The notes: a model not told the origin generated them from the sequence alone. 64,000 nucleotides of DNA from Herbaspirillum hiltneri N3 (GCF_001267925.1 NZ_CP011409.1:2852001-2916000); one strand, 5' to 3'. Numbered from the stretch's first letter, positions 1 through 8,311 are shown. Numbers and translations: made by a program.

Positions 1-164
1 TCCCTGGAGCCCTGGCGTGTTGTCGGATCGACATGCATGACGCTGCCGACCTTCGAAATTTTAATCGCAAATCAGCCGCCGCATTGAATTCGCAGCGAGA
101 GGGCATGGTGCATGAGGGTTAACGGCAGCAATCGGGAAAACTTTTCCTGTGGAAATTTCGCGGA
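1..164. other. left edge, no confident gene
   Basis: Two plus-strand frames are open from the window edge and stop at about 85 and 120. Either could be the tail of a gene that starts outside the window, but neither gives a recognisable protein. The hairpin just downstream would suit the end of a rightward transcription unit. Confidence 0.3.
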
Positions 165-196
165 AAAAAAGAAGCCCGGCAAACCCGGGCTTTTTC
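165..196 (+). terminator. intrinsic terminator
   Basis: AAGCCCGG at 172-179 pairs perfectly with CCGGGCTT at 185-192. An A-run precedes the stem and a T-run follows it, so it could act in both directions. It probably ends a gene lying to the left of the window. Confidence 0.7.
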
Positions 197-223
197 GCAT
201 GCATCGGCAAGGTTTCCCCTAGA

Positions 224-251
224 ATACGCCCACTCAGATACGCCCACTCAG
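224..251 (+). repeat. 14-bp tandem duplication
   Basis: The 14-mer ATACGCCCACTCAG occurs twice head to tail (224-237 and 238-251), just upstream of the truncated monooxygenase start at 269. Confidence 0.8.
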
Positions 252-268
252 CCTTGAAAGCACACACC

Positions 269-345
269 ATGGACAGCAAGCCGCAACCCGATATGGTCAC
301 CATCGTGATCCAGCACGACATCCGCGCCGGTGCGCATGCGCTGTA
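269..345 (+). pseudogene. 5' stub of antibiotic biosynthesis monooxygenase-like gene
   Basis: An ATG at 269 opens a reading frame whose first residues (MDSKPQPDMVTIVIQHDIRAG) resemble the N-terminal beta strand of ABM-domain proteins. After about 25 codons the similarity stops and the DNA continues as an ABC transporter in another frame. The stub is too short to function, so this is the remains of a gene cut by a deletion or recombination near 333-346. The family call comes from a short stretch only. Confidence 0.4.
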
Positions 346-788
346 TCGGCTACAAGCCGCAGGAGCCGTTCCTGTTCGACGGCAGCCTGGCGGCCAACAT
401 CTTCGTGGGCGACCGCATCGGCAGCGACGAATATGAAGCGGCGCTAGCGGTATCCGGCGTGGACGACCTGATTGCGCGCGGTGAGCTGCGTCTGGACCAG
501 ATGCTCAAGGCGCCCGGCAACCTGTCCGGCGGTCAGCGCCAGATGGTAGCGCTGGCGCGTGCGGTAGCGGGCATGCCGACCGTGATGCTGCTGGATGAAC
601 CGACTACCGGCATCGACCTGTCGACGGAAACCAGGATCATCCAGAAACTCATGGCGTATTCGGCGCAACGCACTCTGGTGGTGGCGACACATAGCACCGC
701 TCTGCTCAGGTGCATGGATCGCATCATCGTGCTCAACGACGGCAAGATCGTCGCCGACGGACCGAGCGCGGCGATCTTGCAGCAGTAG
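330..788 (+). pseudogene. C-terminal fragment of type I secretion ABC exporter
   Basis: The 152 residues cover only the second half of an ABC nucleotide-binding domain: Q-loop (IGYKPQEPFLFDGSL), signature LSGGQRQ, Walker B VMLLDEPTTGID and the switch histidine (VVATHS). Walker A and the whole membrane domain are missing, and the frame opens with a GTG at the junction with the monooxygenase stub. The Q-loop wording is typical of LapB/HlyB-class exporters of large RTX adhesins, which fits the adhesin that follows. Without Walker A it cannot hydrolyse ATP by itself, so it is a remnant. Confidence 0.85.
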
Positions 789-795
789 TAACGGT

Positions 796-975
796 AACAG
801 CAACAATAGCAGCAACAGCGGCAACAGCAGCAACAGCGGCAACAGCAGCAACAGCAGCAACAGCGGCAACAGCAGCAACAGCAGCAACAGCAGCAACAGC
901 AGCAACAGCAGCAACAGCAGCAACAGCAGCAACAGCAGCAACAGCAGCAACAGCAGCAACAGCAGCAACAGCGGC
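796..975. repeat. 9-bp microsatellite, 18 tandem units
   Basis: Eighteen exact-length units of AACAGCRGC run from 814 to 975, preceded by degenerate copies from 796. Units at 814, 832, 859 and 967 are AACAGCGGC and the rest are AACAGCAGC. On the plus strand the array encodes Asn-Ser-Ser/Gly in the same frame as the adhesin downstream, but a TGA at 1030-1032 separates them. The minus strand would encode long leucine or cysteine runs, which are artefacts of the repeat. Confidence 0.95.
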
Positions 976-1056
976 ATCGAACGGAAAAAGGGCAGTGCGG
1001 CGAAGCCATCGTGCGCTGCCATGATTATGTGATTGACTTCCTCAGCGAGGTTTGAC

Positions 1057-3312
1057 ATGGCGACAGCAGCTTCATCGAAAGCAAGTTCGGCAAATCCGGC
1101 CAATTCGGCAAACGCAGCCAATGCCGCGCAGGCCGTCACCGGCTCCGCGCGCGTGACCATGCCCGATCAGAACGGCAGCTTCCATCTCAACGTGCCGCGC
1201 GGTGCGGTCAAGCACGTGCAGGTGGTGGACGTCGACATGGTCCTGCAGCTTGAAGACGGCAGCAAGGTCGTCCTGGCCGGCGGCGCGATGGGCGCCATGG
1301 ACGAGAAGTCGAAGATTGTTTTCGCCGATGCCTCGCAGGACACCGGCCGCTTGCTCGACCTGGTCGGCAAGATCCCGCTGCGCAACAATGACCAGTCGCT
1401 GATACTCAATTCCGATCCGGTGAATACTCAGGACCGTGCCAATAATTCCGATAGCCACGGTGTGCCGGAAAACCACTTCACCTCCAACAACAATTCGGCC
1501 CAGGTCAATCCAGCCGCCACCAGCCAGTTGGCCAAGATCATCCAGGACAACGCCGGTTCGCTGACCAGCAACGGCCTGCAAAATCTGGTGCTGCCGTCGA
1601 TCCCGGTGCCGCCTGCGCCGCCGGTGACGACCGGCGCCGATTCGCTGATCAAACAAGTATCCCCGGAGATATCGGAGCGTCCGGGTTCGGTGCTGACACC
1701 GATCGTGGTGGGCCCGCAAACGCCGGCGATGACGCTCAACCTGCTCAACCTGACAACCCAGACCCAGGTCGGCAGCGTGCTGCACGGCAGCGGCGGCTCG
1801 GTCGCCTCGGCCATCGACGGTTCCAACTCGGTGCAGTTTGCGCCGCAGGTGATCAACGCCGGCAACGATGTCCATACCATCTACGCCACCAGCAGCAACA
1901 CGCAGAGCGATTTCATCAAGATATTCAAGGTCAACGTCACCGGCGACGGTACCGTGAAATCCGTGCTGATCAGCGGCGTGCCGTCAACCATGACGATTTT
2001 GAACGCGGTCAATCTGGGTGGCGGCAACTATCAGATCACGCCGGCTGCCGGTGAAAAGACCTTCGACCTGCAAGTGCAATACACCACCACGGCGGCCGAT
2101 CCGACCCGGCCGACGGCGCCGACGGCGACCATCAATTTCGACGTGTCGGTGCTGACCAGCGATGGTCTTACGCACCTGCTAGATTCGCGCGTCGTGGTGA
2201 TCAAGGATGCCAGTTCCTACACCGACCTGACCTATCTCGATCCGGCCACCGGCAAGAGCGTATGGGTGTTGCCGGCGCAGGGCGTGCCGCATGAAATCCA
2301 TGCCGGCGACGGCGGTGTCACGATCTACGGCAGCAACGCCAACGACCTGCTCTATGGCGGCGTGGGCGTGGACACCATTATCGGCGGCAGCGGCAACACC
2401 TATTTCGAAGGCGGCGCCGGCGCCGACGTGCTGACTGGCGGTACGCAGGGCATCAATACGGCCGGTTACAAGAATTCCGCTGCGGGCGTGACGATCGATC
2501 TCGTCACCGGCGTGGGCACCGGCGGCGACGCCCAGGGCGACGTGCTGAGCAACATCCAGAACCTGATCGGCAGTGCTTCCAGCGACACCTTCGTTGCCAA
2601 CGGCAAGGTCAATCGTCTCGATGGCGGCACGGGAGGCTCCGATACGGTGTCCTACGCGCATTCGACGGCCGGCGTGACGGTCAACCTGATCACCGGTCTG
2701 GGCAGCAACGGCGACGCCGAAGGCGATACCTACGTTCATATCCAGAATGTGATCGGCAGCGCGTCCGGCGACATGTTCATCGCCAACACTCAGGCCAATA
2801 GCTTCAACGGCGGCAGCGGCGGTTCCGACACGGTTTCGTACGCCAGCTCGGCGGCCGGCGTGACGGTCAACCTGAGCACCGGCGTCGGCACCGGCGGTTC
2901 GGCGCAGGGCGACACCTATGTCCATATCCAGAATGTCATCGGCAGCGCCTTCGCCGACACCTTCGTCGGCAATATCGACGTCAACAATTTCGACGGCGGC
3001 AGCGGCGGCCAGGACACGGTCAGCTACGCCAACTCGGCAGCCGGTGTGTCGGTCAATTTCGTCAGCGGACGCGGTGTCGGCGGCGATGCCGAAGGCGACA
3101 CCTACAGCCACATTCAGAACGTGATCGGCAGCGCCTTCGATGACGTCTTCATCGCCGGCATCGACAGCGTCAATTTCAATGGCGGCAGCGGTGGTTCCGA
3201 TACCGTCAACTACGGTGCGTCGACCGGCGGCATCATCGCCAACATGGTCACCATGACCGGCAGCGGCGGTTACGCGCAGAACAACACGTATACAAACTCC
3301 GAAAAAAATTAA
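1057..3312 (+). CDS. truncated large repeat adhesin (retention-module / RTX-type)
   Basis: The preferred start is ATG 1057 (GAGG 10 bases upstream), not the TTG at 1033. After an Ala/Ser/Asn-rich leader comes a BapA-prefix-like retention module (about residues 30-110, GSFHLNVPRGAVKHVQVVDV), then Pro/Thr-rich linker, cadherin-like sequence, a GGDGGVTIYGSNANDLLYGG calcium-binding-like stretch, and five repeats of 62 residues containing SDTVSYA and HIQNVIGSA. Such proteins are normally thousands of residues long, exported by a LapB-type ABC transporter and held at the cell surface by the N-terminal module. This one breaks off inside the fifth repeat and ends YTNSEKN, without further repeats or a C-terminal secretion signal. 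With the neighbouring exporter also broken, the locus is probably inactive. Confidence 0.8.
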   Translation: MATAASSKASSANPANSANAANAAQAVTGSARVTMPDQNGSFHLNVPRGAVKHVQVVDVDMVLQLEDGSKVVLAGGAMGAMDEKSKIVFADASQDTGRLLDLVGKIPLRNNDQSLILNSDPVNTQDRANNSDSHGVPENHFTSNNNSAQVNPAATSQLAKIIQDNAGSLTSNGLQNLVLPSIPVPPAPPVTTGADSLIKQVSPEISERPGSVLTPIVVGPQTPAMTLNLLNLTTQTQVGSVLHGSGGSVASAIDGSNSVQFAPQVINAGNDVHTIYATSSNTQSDFIKIFKVNVTGDGTVKSVLISGVPSTMTILNAVNLGGGNYQITPAAGEKTFDLQVQYTTTAADPTRPTAPTATINFDVSVLTSDGLTHLLDSRVVVIKDASSYTDLTYLDPATGKSVWVLPAQGVPHEIHAGDGGVTIYGSNANDLLYGGVGVDTIIGGSGNTYFEGGAGADVLTGGTQGINTAGYKNSAAGVTIDLVTGVGTGGDAQGDVLSNIQNLIGSASSDTFVANGKVNRLDGGTGGSDTVSYAHSTAGVTVNLITGLGSNGDAEGDTYVHIQNVIGSASGDMFIANTQANSFNGGSGGSDTVSYASSAAGVTVNLSTGVGTGGSAQGDTYVHIQNVIGSAFADTFVGNIDVNNFDGGSGGQDTVSYANSAAGVSVNFVSGRGVGGDAEGDTYSHIQNVIGSAFDDVFIAGIDSVNFNGGSGGSDTVNYGASTGGIIANMVTMTGSGGYAQNNTYTNSEKN
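2437..3290 (+). repeat. 186-bp tandem repeats in the adhesin
   Basis: Units start near 2437, 2623, 2809, 2995 and 3181, giving a regular 186-bp (62-codon) period. Each begins with a GGSGGSDTVSYA-like stretch and carries an AGVTVNL and an HIQNVIGSA block. The last unit is incomplete. The first is the most divergent. Confidence 0.9.
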
Positions 3313-3525
3313 CTGTGGACGGTCGCCCTCTTGTAACTATCCGAACGGCCTATAGCCAAGGATATCGATTGGATCCTGTAGACACCGATCTCGTCGATAC
3401 TGCTTTCCAAGAACCGCAAGAAGCCACTGGCAATTAGGACGCAGGAGTATTTTCTCTTCCCTCCACGGGCGGCACTTTCGGATGCAAGGTTGAGTGTTGG
3501 AAGTCGGTGGGATGCAGATGGCCCC
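3313..3525. other. intergenic, no gene seen
   Basis: No reading frame in this stretch continues the adhesin repeats or matches a family that I recognise. Base composition becomes visibly richer in A and T here. Confidence 0.5.
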
Positions 3526-3560
3526 AACAAAAAAAGCGACCAGTGGTCGCTTTTTTTGTT
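3526..3560. terminator. bidirectional intrinsic terminator
   Basis: A 17-base perfect inverted repeat (3526-3542 and 3544-3560) holds the core AGCGACCA/TGGTCGCT flanked by A7 and T7. It lies between the end of the adhesin and the end of the leftward PilT-like gene, and could terminate both. Confidence 0.9.
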
Positions 3561-3633
3561 GATGCGGCTTCTTGTCGAGAGCCCGTCGCACAAACATCCC
3601 TAATGCATCTTCCCTCTTGTTCGGTGGTGAAGT

Positions 3634-4731
3634 TTAGCGCTTGGCCCCATTGATCATCTCATGCAACTCCAAACGGTTGTACGCCACTCGCAATGCATCG
3701 CGTGATGAAATACTTTTTTTCACCACTAATTGCAGCAAAACCTCATTCAGGGTCCGCGACATATTATCCTCCTTGCGCCTCATGAAATCGCCGATCATGT
3801 GAAGTTTGGACGGATCGGTGATAAATGGAGCAATCTGCTGATTGTTGTTAAACACCATTTCACTCGCCATAATCTGATGCTGCCCATCCTCGGACGGAAT
3901 CAAGCTTTGAAATACTACCCCAACCAAGCTCTCGGCCAAAGTAGCCGCACGTTGAATACGCTGATCTTGCGGAAAAAAACTAAGCAACTTGGTAATTGCC
4001 CTCACTGCGCTACTGGTATGGAGCGTTGCCAAAACAAGATGACCTGACTCGCCCGCATGCAGCACGGTATCAGCGGTATCGAAGTCCCGGATTTCCCCCA
4101 CCATCAACACATCCGGCTTTTGGCGCAGAGCCTCTCGCAGACCGACAGAAAAACTCGGCGTATCAGTCGGCACTTCTCTTTGAGAAATCATCGACTGCTT
4201 GCGATGTAATTCATATTCAATGGGCTCTTCGATCGTTACTATGTGCCCTTGGCGAGTTGTATTGATGTAGTCGAGCATCGACGCAATGCTCGTCGTTTTA
4301 CCTGCCCCGGTGGGGCCGGTCACCAAGATGATGCCTTTGGAGGCTTCCAGCATCGTTTTCACATAACCGGGCAATCCGGTGCGCTCAAGTGTGAGCGGCT
4401 CGACGGGAAAGCGACGAATGGAAACCCCCACTTTGCTGCCGCCTGCCATGCGATAGATATTGCAGCGCAGACGCCATTGTTCAAGAACATAAGAACAATC
4501 GATTGCGCCATCGATTATTTTATCTTCCCAATCTTCGTCGATCGTGCTTAAGAAAGGTACTAAATTTTCGATGGAGACCGGCATATCATCAACTGGCTGC
4601 CAGCCTCGGGGAGTCTTCAGCATGAGGGGTTGATTTTGCTCGACATGAATGTCCGAGAATATCCGCGAAGAATTGACCAAACCGAGCAATTCTTTTTGGA
4701 GATCACGAACGAGAAAATGGTCATGTGACAT
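3634..4731 (-). CDS. PilT/PilU-like secretion/retraction ATPase, orphan
   Basis: A 365-residue hexameric ATPase of the GspE/PilT superfamily, the type that powers type IV pilus retraction at the inner membrane. Walker A GPTGAGKT is at 139-146, the Asp box TIEEPIEYE at 166-174, Walker B DVLMVGEIRD at 207-216 and the His box GHLVLATLHT at 230-239. All catalytic motifs are intact and the length suits PilT/PilU. No pilus genes adjoin it. It sits alone between a broken adhesin and gene-poor DNA of lower GC, so it may be horizontally acquired or an accessory paralogue (PilU- or DotB-like). Its exact partner cannot be told from sequence. Confidence 0.85.
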   Translation of the reverse strand: MSHDHFLVRDLQKELLGLVNSSRIFSDIHVEQNQPLMLKTPRGWQPVDDMPVSIENLVPFLSTIDEDWEDKIIDGAIDCSYVLEQWRLRCNIYRMAGGSKVGVSIRRFPVEPLTLERTGLPGYVKTMLEASKGIILVTGPTGAGKTTSIASMLDYINTTRQGHIVTIEEPIEYELHRKQSMISQREVPTDTPSFSVGLREALRQKPDVLMVGEIRDFDTADTVLHAGESGHLVLATLHTSSAVRAITKLLSFFPQDQRIQRAATLAESLVGVVFQSLIPSEDGQHQIMASEMVFNNNQQIAPFITDPSKLHMIGDFMRRKEDNMSRTLNEVLLQLVVKKSISSRDALRVAYNRLELHEMINGAKR

Positions 4732-5207
4732 TCAGCACCTAATTCCTAAACACTTTATCCTGAGAGAGACATCAAATCTCGTGTGAATCCTAGACTCAAA
4801 TGCAGTCTACTATACCTATGTTCTCCGTCGCAAATGTTCATCATGCTCCTTTTGCCGAATCTAGAAATGTGTTTGTAAGTGGCAAAAAAATTCAACATTT
4901 TCCAGGCGAAATTGCCGCTTGCCTATCCGAGCAAATAACCGCGATCCGAGCAAATGATCGAAATGCTGCTCATGTTCGCATTCCTTGCCCATCTTTGGGG
5001 CGTAGTGCCGCGCGATCGCACAACTAATCGCCATACAATGCATTTCGCAGTAGTATGCCGAGTTCCTGTCGCGATAGCATGCAAGTGCGAGCTCTTCGCG
5101 CAAAATGCTGTACTTCAAACTGTGCGCTCTAATGAGGCGCTCCCTCATTCTGGAACCTAGCAAGGAGGTCATTCCACTCAGATAGAAATAGAAATCTGAG
5201 GACCTTA
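4732..5207. other. intergenic, no confident gene
   Basis: This AT-richer gap between divergent genes should hold both promoters. A 135-codon minus-strand frame (4861-5268) crosses into the acetyltransferase start and shows no recognisable motif, so I do not call it. Confidence 0.4.
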
Positions 5208-5702
5208 ATGGTGAAAACGACATATTTGCAAATAACGAGCCCGGCACGGATTTTTTGTGAGGAACCACCTTGGAATATGTTCTTACAACCAGCTGAATCA
5301 GCCACCCAATGTGCCTGGCTTTATCATCTGGTCGGCAATCAATACTGCTGGGATGCAGACCGTCAGAACTGGACTAATTCGGATTGGGAAAGTTACTTTG
5401 AACGCGATAACGTAGATATCTCTGTCATAAAATCTGAATCAAGGGAACTTTTGGGCTACTGCGAGTTAAATTCACACTCGGACAATTCAATAGAAATTCT
5501 CTACTTTGGATTGTGTCCCGAGCATGTCGGCCGAGGAATGGGAGGCGCTGCGCTCAAGCTGGTCCTTGCTCGTTGCCGAGAACTCGGTAGCGCACGTATT
5601 TGGCTACACACATGTACGTTGGATCACCCTGTCGCACTCTCAAATTATTACAAGCGAGGTTTCGAATTCTGGAAGGATGCGGTACACGACTCTCGCTCAT
5701 AG
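5208..5702 (+). CDS. GNAT family N-acetyltransferase
   Basis: A 164-residue protein with the acetyl-CoA-binding motif A of GNAT enzymes, GLCPEHVGRGMGGAAL (about residues 102-117), followed by the usual motif B region HTCTLDHPVALSNYYKRGFE. These cytoplasmic enzymes move an acetyl group from acetyl-CoA to an amine; the substrate is not predictable here. ATG 5208 follows CTGAGGA at a sensible distance. It stands alone, with no operon partner, in the AT-richer segment, so transfer is possible. Confidence 0.8.
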   Translation: MVKTTYLQITSPARIFCEEPPWNMFLQPAESATQCAWLYHLVGNQYCWDADRQNWTNSDWESYFERDNVDISVIKSESRELLGYCELNSHSDNSIEILYFGLCPEHVGRGMGGAALKLVLARCRELGSARIWLHTCTLDHPVALSNYYKRGFEFWKDAVHDSRS

Positions 5703-6649
5703 AATCGGCTGTCATCAAGTGGGCCGGGAGGGAGAACAAATTCCAGTCGCCGCTTGGCCATTAAACGGGCACCAGACCAGCCTACCCACCTGACGCCGAA
5801 AGACGCGTCGGGGCCGATCAGCAAAAAACCTAGTAAAGTGCGCCGCGCCGGAGGCGCATTACAACCCTGCCGGCGATATGAGTTTGTGAAGAACAACGAC
5901 AACGCCTCCTCGAGATCAGCGCGCAACACGGTGAATACCGCAAGAGCTGCGACATCAAGGCCCCGACGCAGAACTTCTTGGAGGTACCGTGGAAGGCTTC
6001 GGTAAACCAATTTATTTGTTAGGGTTACAGAGTTAGGGATCCCTAAGAGTCTTTACCGCAGTATGCCCCTCCTTCGCAATTTGCTAGGAGCGACCAATAA
6101 GTACTTATCCCCAGATTCTGTGGACAGGCTTGTGGATAAGTGGTGCGAAAAAATGTGCAAGAGGTTGATTTGCAAGAAATTTTGTTCTACCTTCGTAGTC
6201 CATTGCAGTCCACGAATATTTCCAAGTCAGGCGCTGGGATTAGGAGTTGCCGAACAAAAAAACCAAAAATAGTATGTAAATCTGACAACAATTTCAAGGC
6301 CTAGCCATCTATAGACCCCCAGTCTATTCAGAATAAGTGAATACCGTTCGATGATGTGAGCAGTACCGATTAGGTTCTTCCAGCACCCAGGTATGCGTAG
6401 ATGTGGACCATGGCTAAAAGATTGCCGGTAGAGTGGGCACGGGTGACAAAAACCGTCGCTATGTTTTACCGCAAATCGTTGAACTGTCTACCGCCGTGAA
6501 CATTATTCCGTGAACAAATTGCGCCCACTTCTAAAATTCACCTTTGCGAATCAACTGCTTAGAGAAACATGAACATATGACATTGAGGACTCGTAAAGTA
6601 GTATATGAGAGCGGCAAGCCCGGAACAAACCGGCCCGCCCACATGCAGA
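5703..6649. other. gene-poor intergenic stretch
   Basis: About 950 bases hold no gene that I can support. A short high-GC stretch near 5885-6022 reads like coding DNA but is blocked by a stop at 5879 and matches no family that I know. A DnaA-box-like cluster lies at 6104-6139. Confidence 0.5.
6104..6139. other. DnaA-box-like cluster
   Basis: TTATCCCCA at 6104-6112 is one mismatch from the DnaA box TTATCCACA. TGTGGATAA at 6131-6139 is an exact box on the other strand. The intervening TGTGGACAG at 6120-6128 is a weaker copy. No dnaA, rep or parAB gene is nearby, so an origin is not implied. Confidence 0.45.
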
Positions 6650-6943
6650 TCAAAGATTGTCTTTGAAGAACGGCACTACCTTGGCCATGGCGACGGCCAC
6701 CGGCTCCGGCTTGTCGTACAGATCATAGTGCGACCACCCTTCGGCCACGACGATGTGCTTGTTTGCCGTGGCGGCGCGGCTGTAGATCTCCCAGCCGTCG
6801 CGGTAGGCGCCGAAGCCTCCCGGCTTGTCGCCAATCACAACCATCAGCGGCTGAGTCAGCAGCACTTCTGCGTTGGTATCCAGCGATCTACCGCCTGGGA
6901 ATTTGATGCGTTGCTCCGGAATGGGCTCCGGCTTGCTCAGCAA
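6650..6943 (-). pseudogene. C-terminal fragment of alpha/beta hydrolase
   Basis: About 95 residues match the end of YcjY-like alpha/beta hydrolases: a strand with the catalytic Asp region (LLTQPLMVVIGDKPGG), then the catalytic His region (VVAEGWSHYDLY). The nucleophile and the first two thirds of the fold are absent. The fragment begins right after the stop codon of blh, in the same frame, and has no plausible ATG or ribosome binding site, so it is a remnant left by a deletion. Confidence 0.75.
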
Positions 6944-6946
6944 GGG

Positions 6947-7846
6947 TCACAACGCATTCACAGGGATCTTCAGATAAGCCACGCCATTGCTTTCCGGCGC
7001 CGGCAACTGGCCCGCGCAGATGTTGACCTGAATCGCAGGCAGAATGAGCGTCGGCATGACCAATGTCCCATCGCGGCTTTGGCGCATGGCAACGAAATCG
7101 CTCTCGTCAACGCCGTCGTGCAGATGGATGTTTGCAGCACGCTGTTCGGCGACGGTGGTCTCCCATTTCGGCGCTCGTCCTTCGGGTGGGTAGTCGTGGC
7201 ACATGAACAGCCGGGTCGTCGCCGGGAAAGACAGCAGCTTGCGCACCGAACGATACAGCGCGCGTGCATCTCCGCCGGGAAAATCGCAGCGGGCGCTTCC
7301 CACGTCCGGCATGAACAACGTGTCGCCGACGAAAACCGCCTGTGGCGTACCGTCGGCGTCTTCGATCATGTAGGCCATATCCGCCGGCGTGTGCCCAGGA
7401 ACATGCAGCGCGCGCATTCGCAGACTGCCCACCTGAAACGCCTGGTCGGCATGGAACAGGTGGTCAAACTGGGAACCATCGAGGTGAAATGTCGAGTCGA
7501 GATTGAACACATCCCTGAACGTGCGCTGAACCACCCGGATTGCCTCGCCGATGGCGATGGTGCCGCCCAAATGCTGTTTCAGATAAGGTGCCGCGGAAAG
7601 ATGGTCTGCATGCGCGTGCGTCTCCAGCAGCCATTGCACGGAGAGCTTCCGGGTTCGCACGAAATCGATCACCTTGTCGGCGGATGCGGTTGAGGTCCGC
7701 CCGGACCTGGGATCGTAGTTGAGGACCGGATCAATCACGGCGCATTTACTGTCCCCCTGCCCGAACACCACATAAGTAATCGTGGAAGTCTCTTCATCAA
7801 AGAACGGGTGGACGACGACGGACTGCGCTACATCGGGTGAATTCAT
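6947..7846 (-). CDS. blh: Blh-type persulfide dioxygenase (MBL fold)
   Basis: A 299-residue metallo-beta-lactamase-fold protein. The metal motif THAHADH puts ligands at H77, H79, D81 and H82, with H152 (PGHTPADM), D175 (VGDTLF) and H217 (CHDYPP) completing the site. Family members oxidise glutathione persulfide to sulfite with a mononuclear iron and protect against sulfide. In Agrobacterium and Xylella the gene is under BigR; here bigR is divergent, 75 bases away, with an operator palindrome between. Start ATG 7846. Directly downstream is a hydrolase stub in the same frame. Confidence 0.85.
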   Translation of the reverse strand: MNSPDVAQSVVVHPFFDEETSTITYVVFGQGDSKCAVIDPVLNYDPRSGRTSTASADKVIDFVRTRKLSVQWLLETHAHADHLSAAPYLKQHLGGTIAIGEAIRVVQRTFRDVFNLDSTFHLDGSQFDHLFHADQAFQVGSLRMRALHVPGHTPADMAYMIEDADGTPQAVFVGDTLFMPDVGSARCDFPGGDARALYRSVRKLLSFPATTRLFMCHDYPPEGRAPKWETTVAEQRAANIHLHDGVDESDFVAMRQSRDGTLVMPTLILPAIQVNICAGQLPAPESNGVAYLKIPVNAL

Positions 7847-7876
7847 GAACGACTCCGGATAATACGTATCGATTGA

Positions 7877-7917
7877 AACATTCTATTGGAATATAATATG
7901 TTTTTCAATATAATGTT
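7877..7917. promoter_or_regulatory. BigR operator candidate
   Basis: AACATTCTATTG (7877-7888) and CAATATAATGTT (7906-7917) form an inverted repeat with one mismatch, in an AT-rich stretch between the divergent blh and bigR starts. Position and base composition fit the BigR box, so one repressor dimer or more could shut off both directions until sulfide oxidises its cysteine pair. Confidence 0.75.
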
Positions 7918-7921
7918 CTGC

Positions 7922-8311
7922 ATGAAAACTGTCAGCTCTTCCTCGTCGTCGCCTGGATTCGCGCCAACGCCCGAGGCCATGGCGCAATTGCGTACTTCCG
8001 CAGGCAGGGCTTGCGCCTTGCTGAAAGCCATGGCGAACGAAGACCGCCTCCTGCTTCTGTGCCAGTTGGCGGAAGGCGAGCGTAATGTCAGTGAATTACA
8101 GCAAAACACCGATATCGCGCAACCCACGCTCTCGCAGCAGTTGGGCGTATTGCGTGATGAAGGACTGGTCGATACCCGTCGTGACGGCAAGTACATTTAC
8201 TATCGCCTGGCCAAGGATGAAGTCCTGGCGGTGATGCAAGCGCTGTATGCAAGTTTCTGCGGATCCGTGCCTAGGGCATCCGCCTCATCCCGCCAGAGTC
8301 GCGCCAAATGA
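7922..8311 (+). CDS. bigR: BigR/SqrR-type sulfide-responsive ArsR repressor
   Basis: A winged-helix ArsR-family repressor (129 residues from ATG 7922), with recognition helix TDIAQPTLSQQLGVLRDEGLV and the wing TRRDGKYIYYRL. C47 (LLLLCQL) and C113 (ASFCG) are 66 residues apart, the same spacing as the redox pair C42/C108 of BigR, whose disulfide or tetrasulfide releases DNA. An earlier TTG (7886) or ATG (7898) would put the start inside the operator palindrome, so 7922 is preferred although no clear ribosome binding site precedes it. The stop overlaps the next gene start (ATGA). Confidence 0.85.
   Translation: MKTVSSSSSSPGFAPTPEAMAQLRTSAGRACALLKAMANEDRLLLLCQLAEGERNVSELQQNTDIAQPTLSQQLGVLRDEGLVDTRRDGKYIYYRLAKDEVLAVMQALYASFCGSVPRASASSRQSRAK

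Noticed and set aside
444..1160. Minus-strand frames encoding long Leu or Cys runs
   Set aside because: They are translations of the 9-bp microsatellite and cross real genes on the other strand.
4861..5268. A 135-codon minus-strand frame
   Set aside because: It overlaps the start of the acetyltransferase, has no clear ribosome binding site and shows no motif.
5882..6022. Short high-GC plus-strand stretch that reads like coding DNA
   Set aside because: It is open for only 46 codons, is blocked by TGA at 5879-5881 and matches no family that I know.
6063..6272. A 69-codon frame over the DnaA-box cluster
   Set aside because: Composition and lack of motifs suggest chance; the boxes explain the sequence better.
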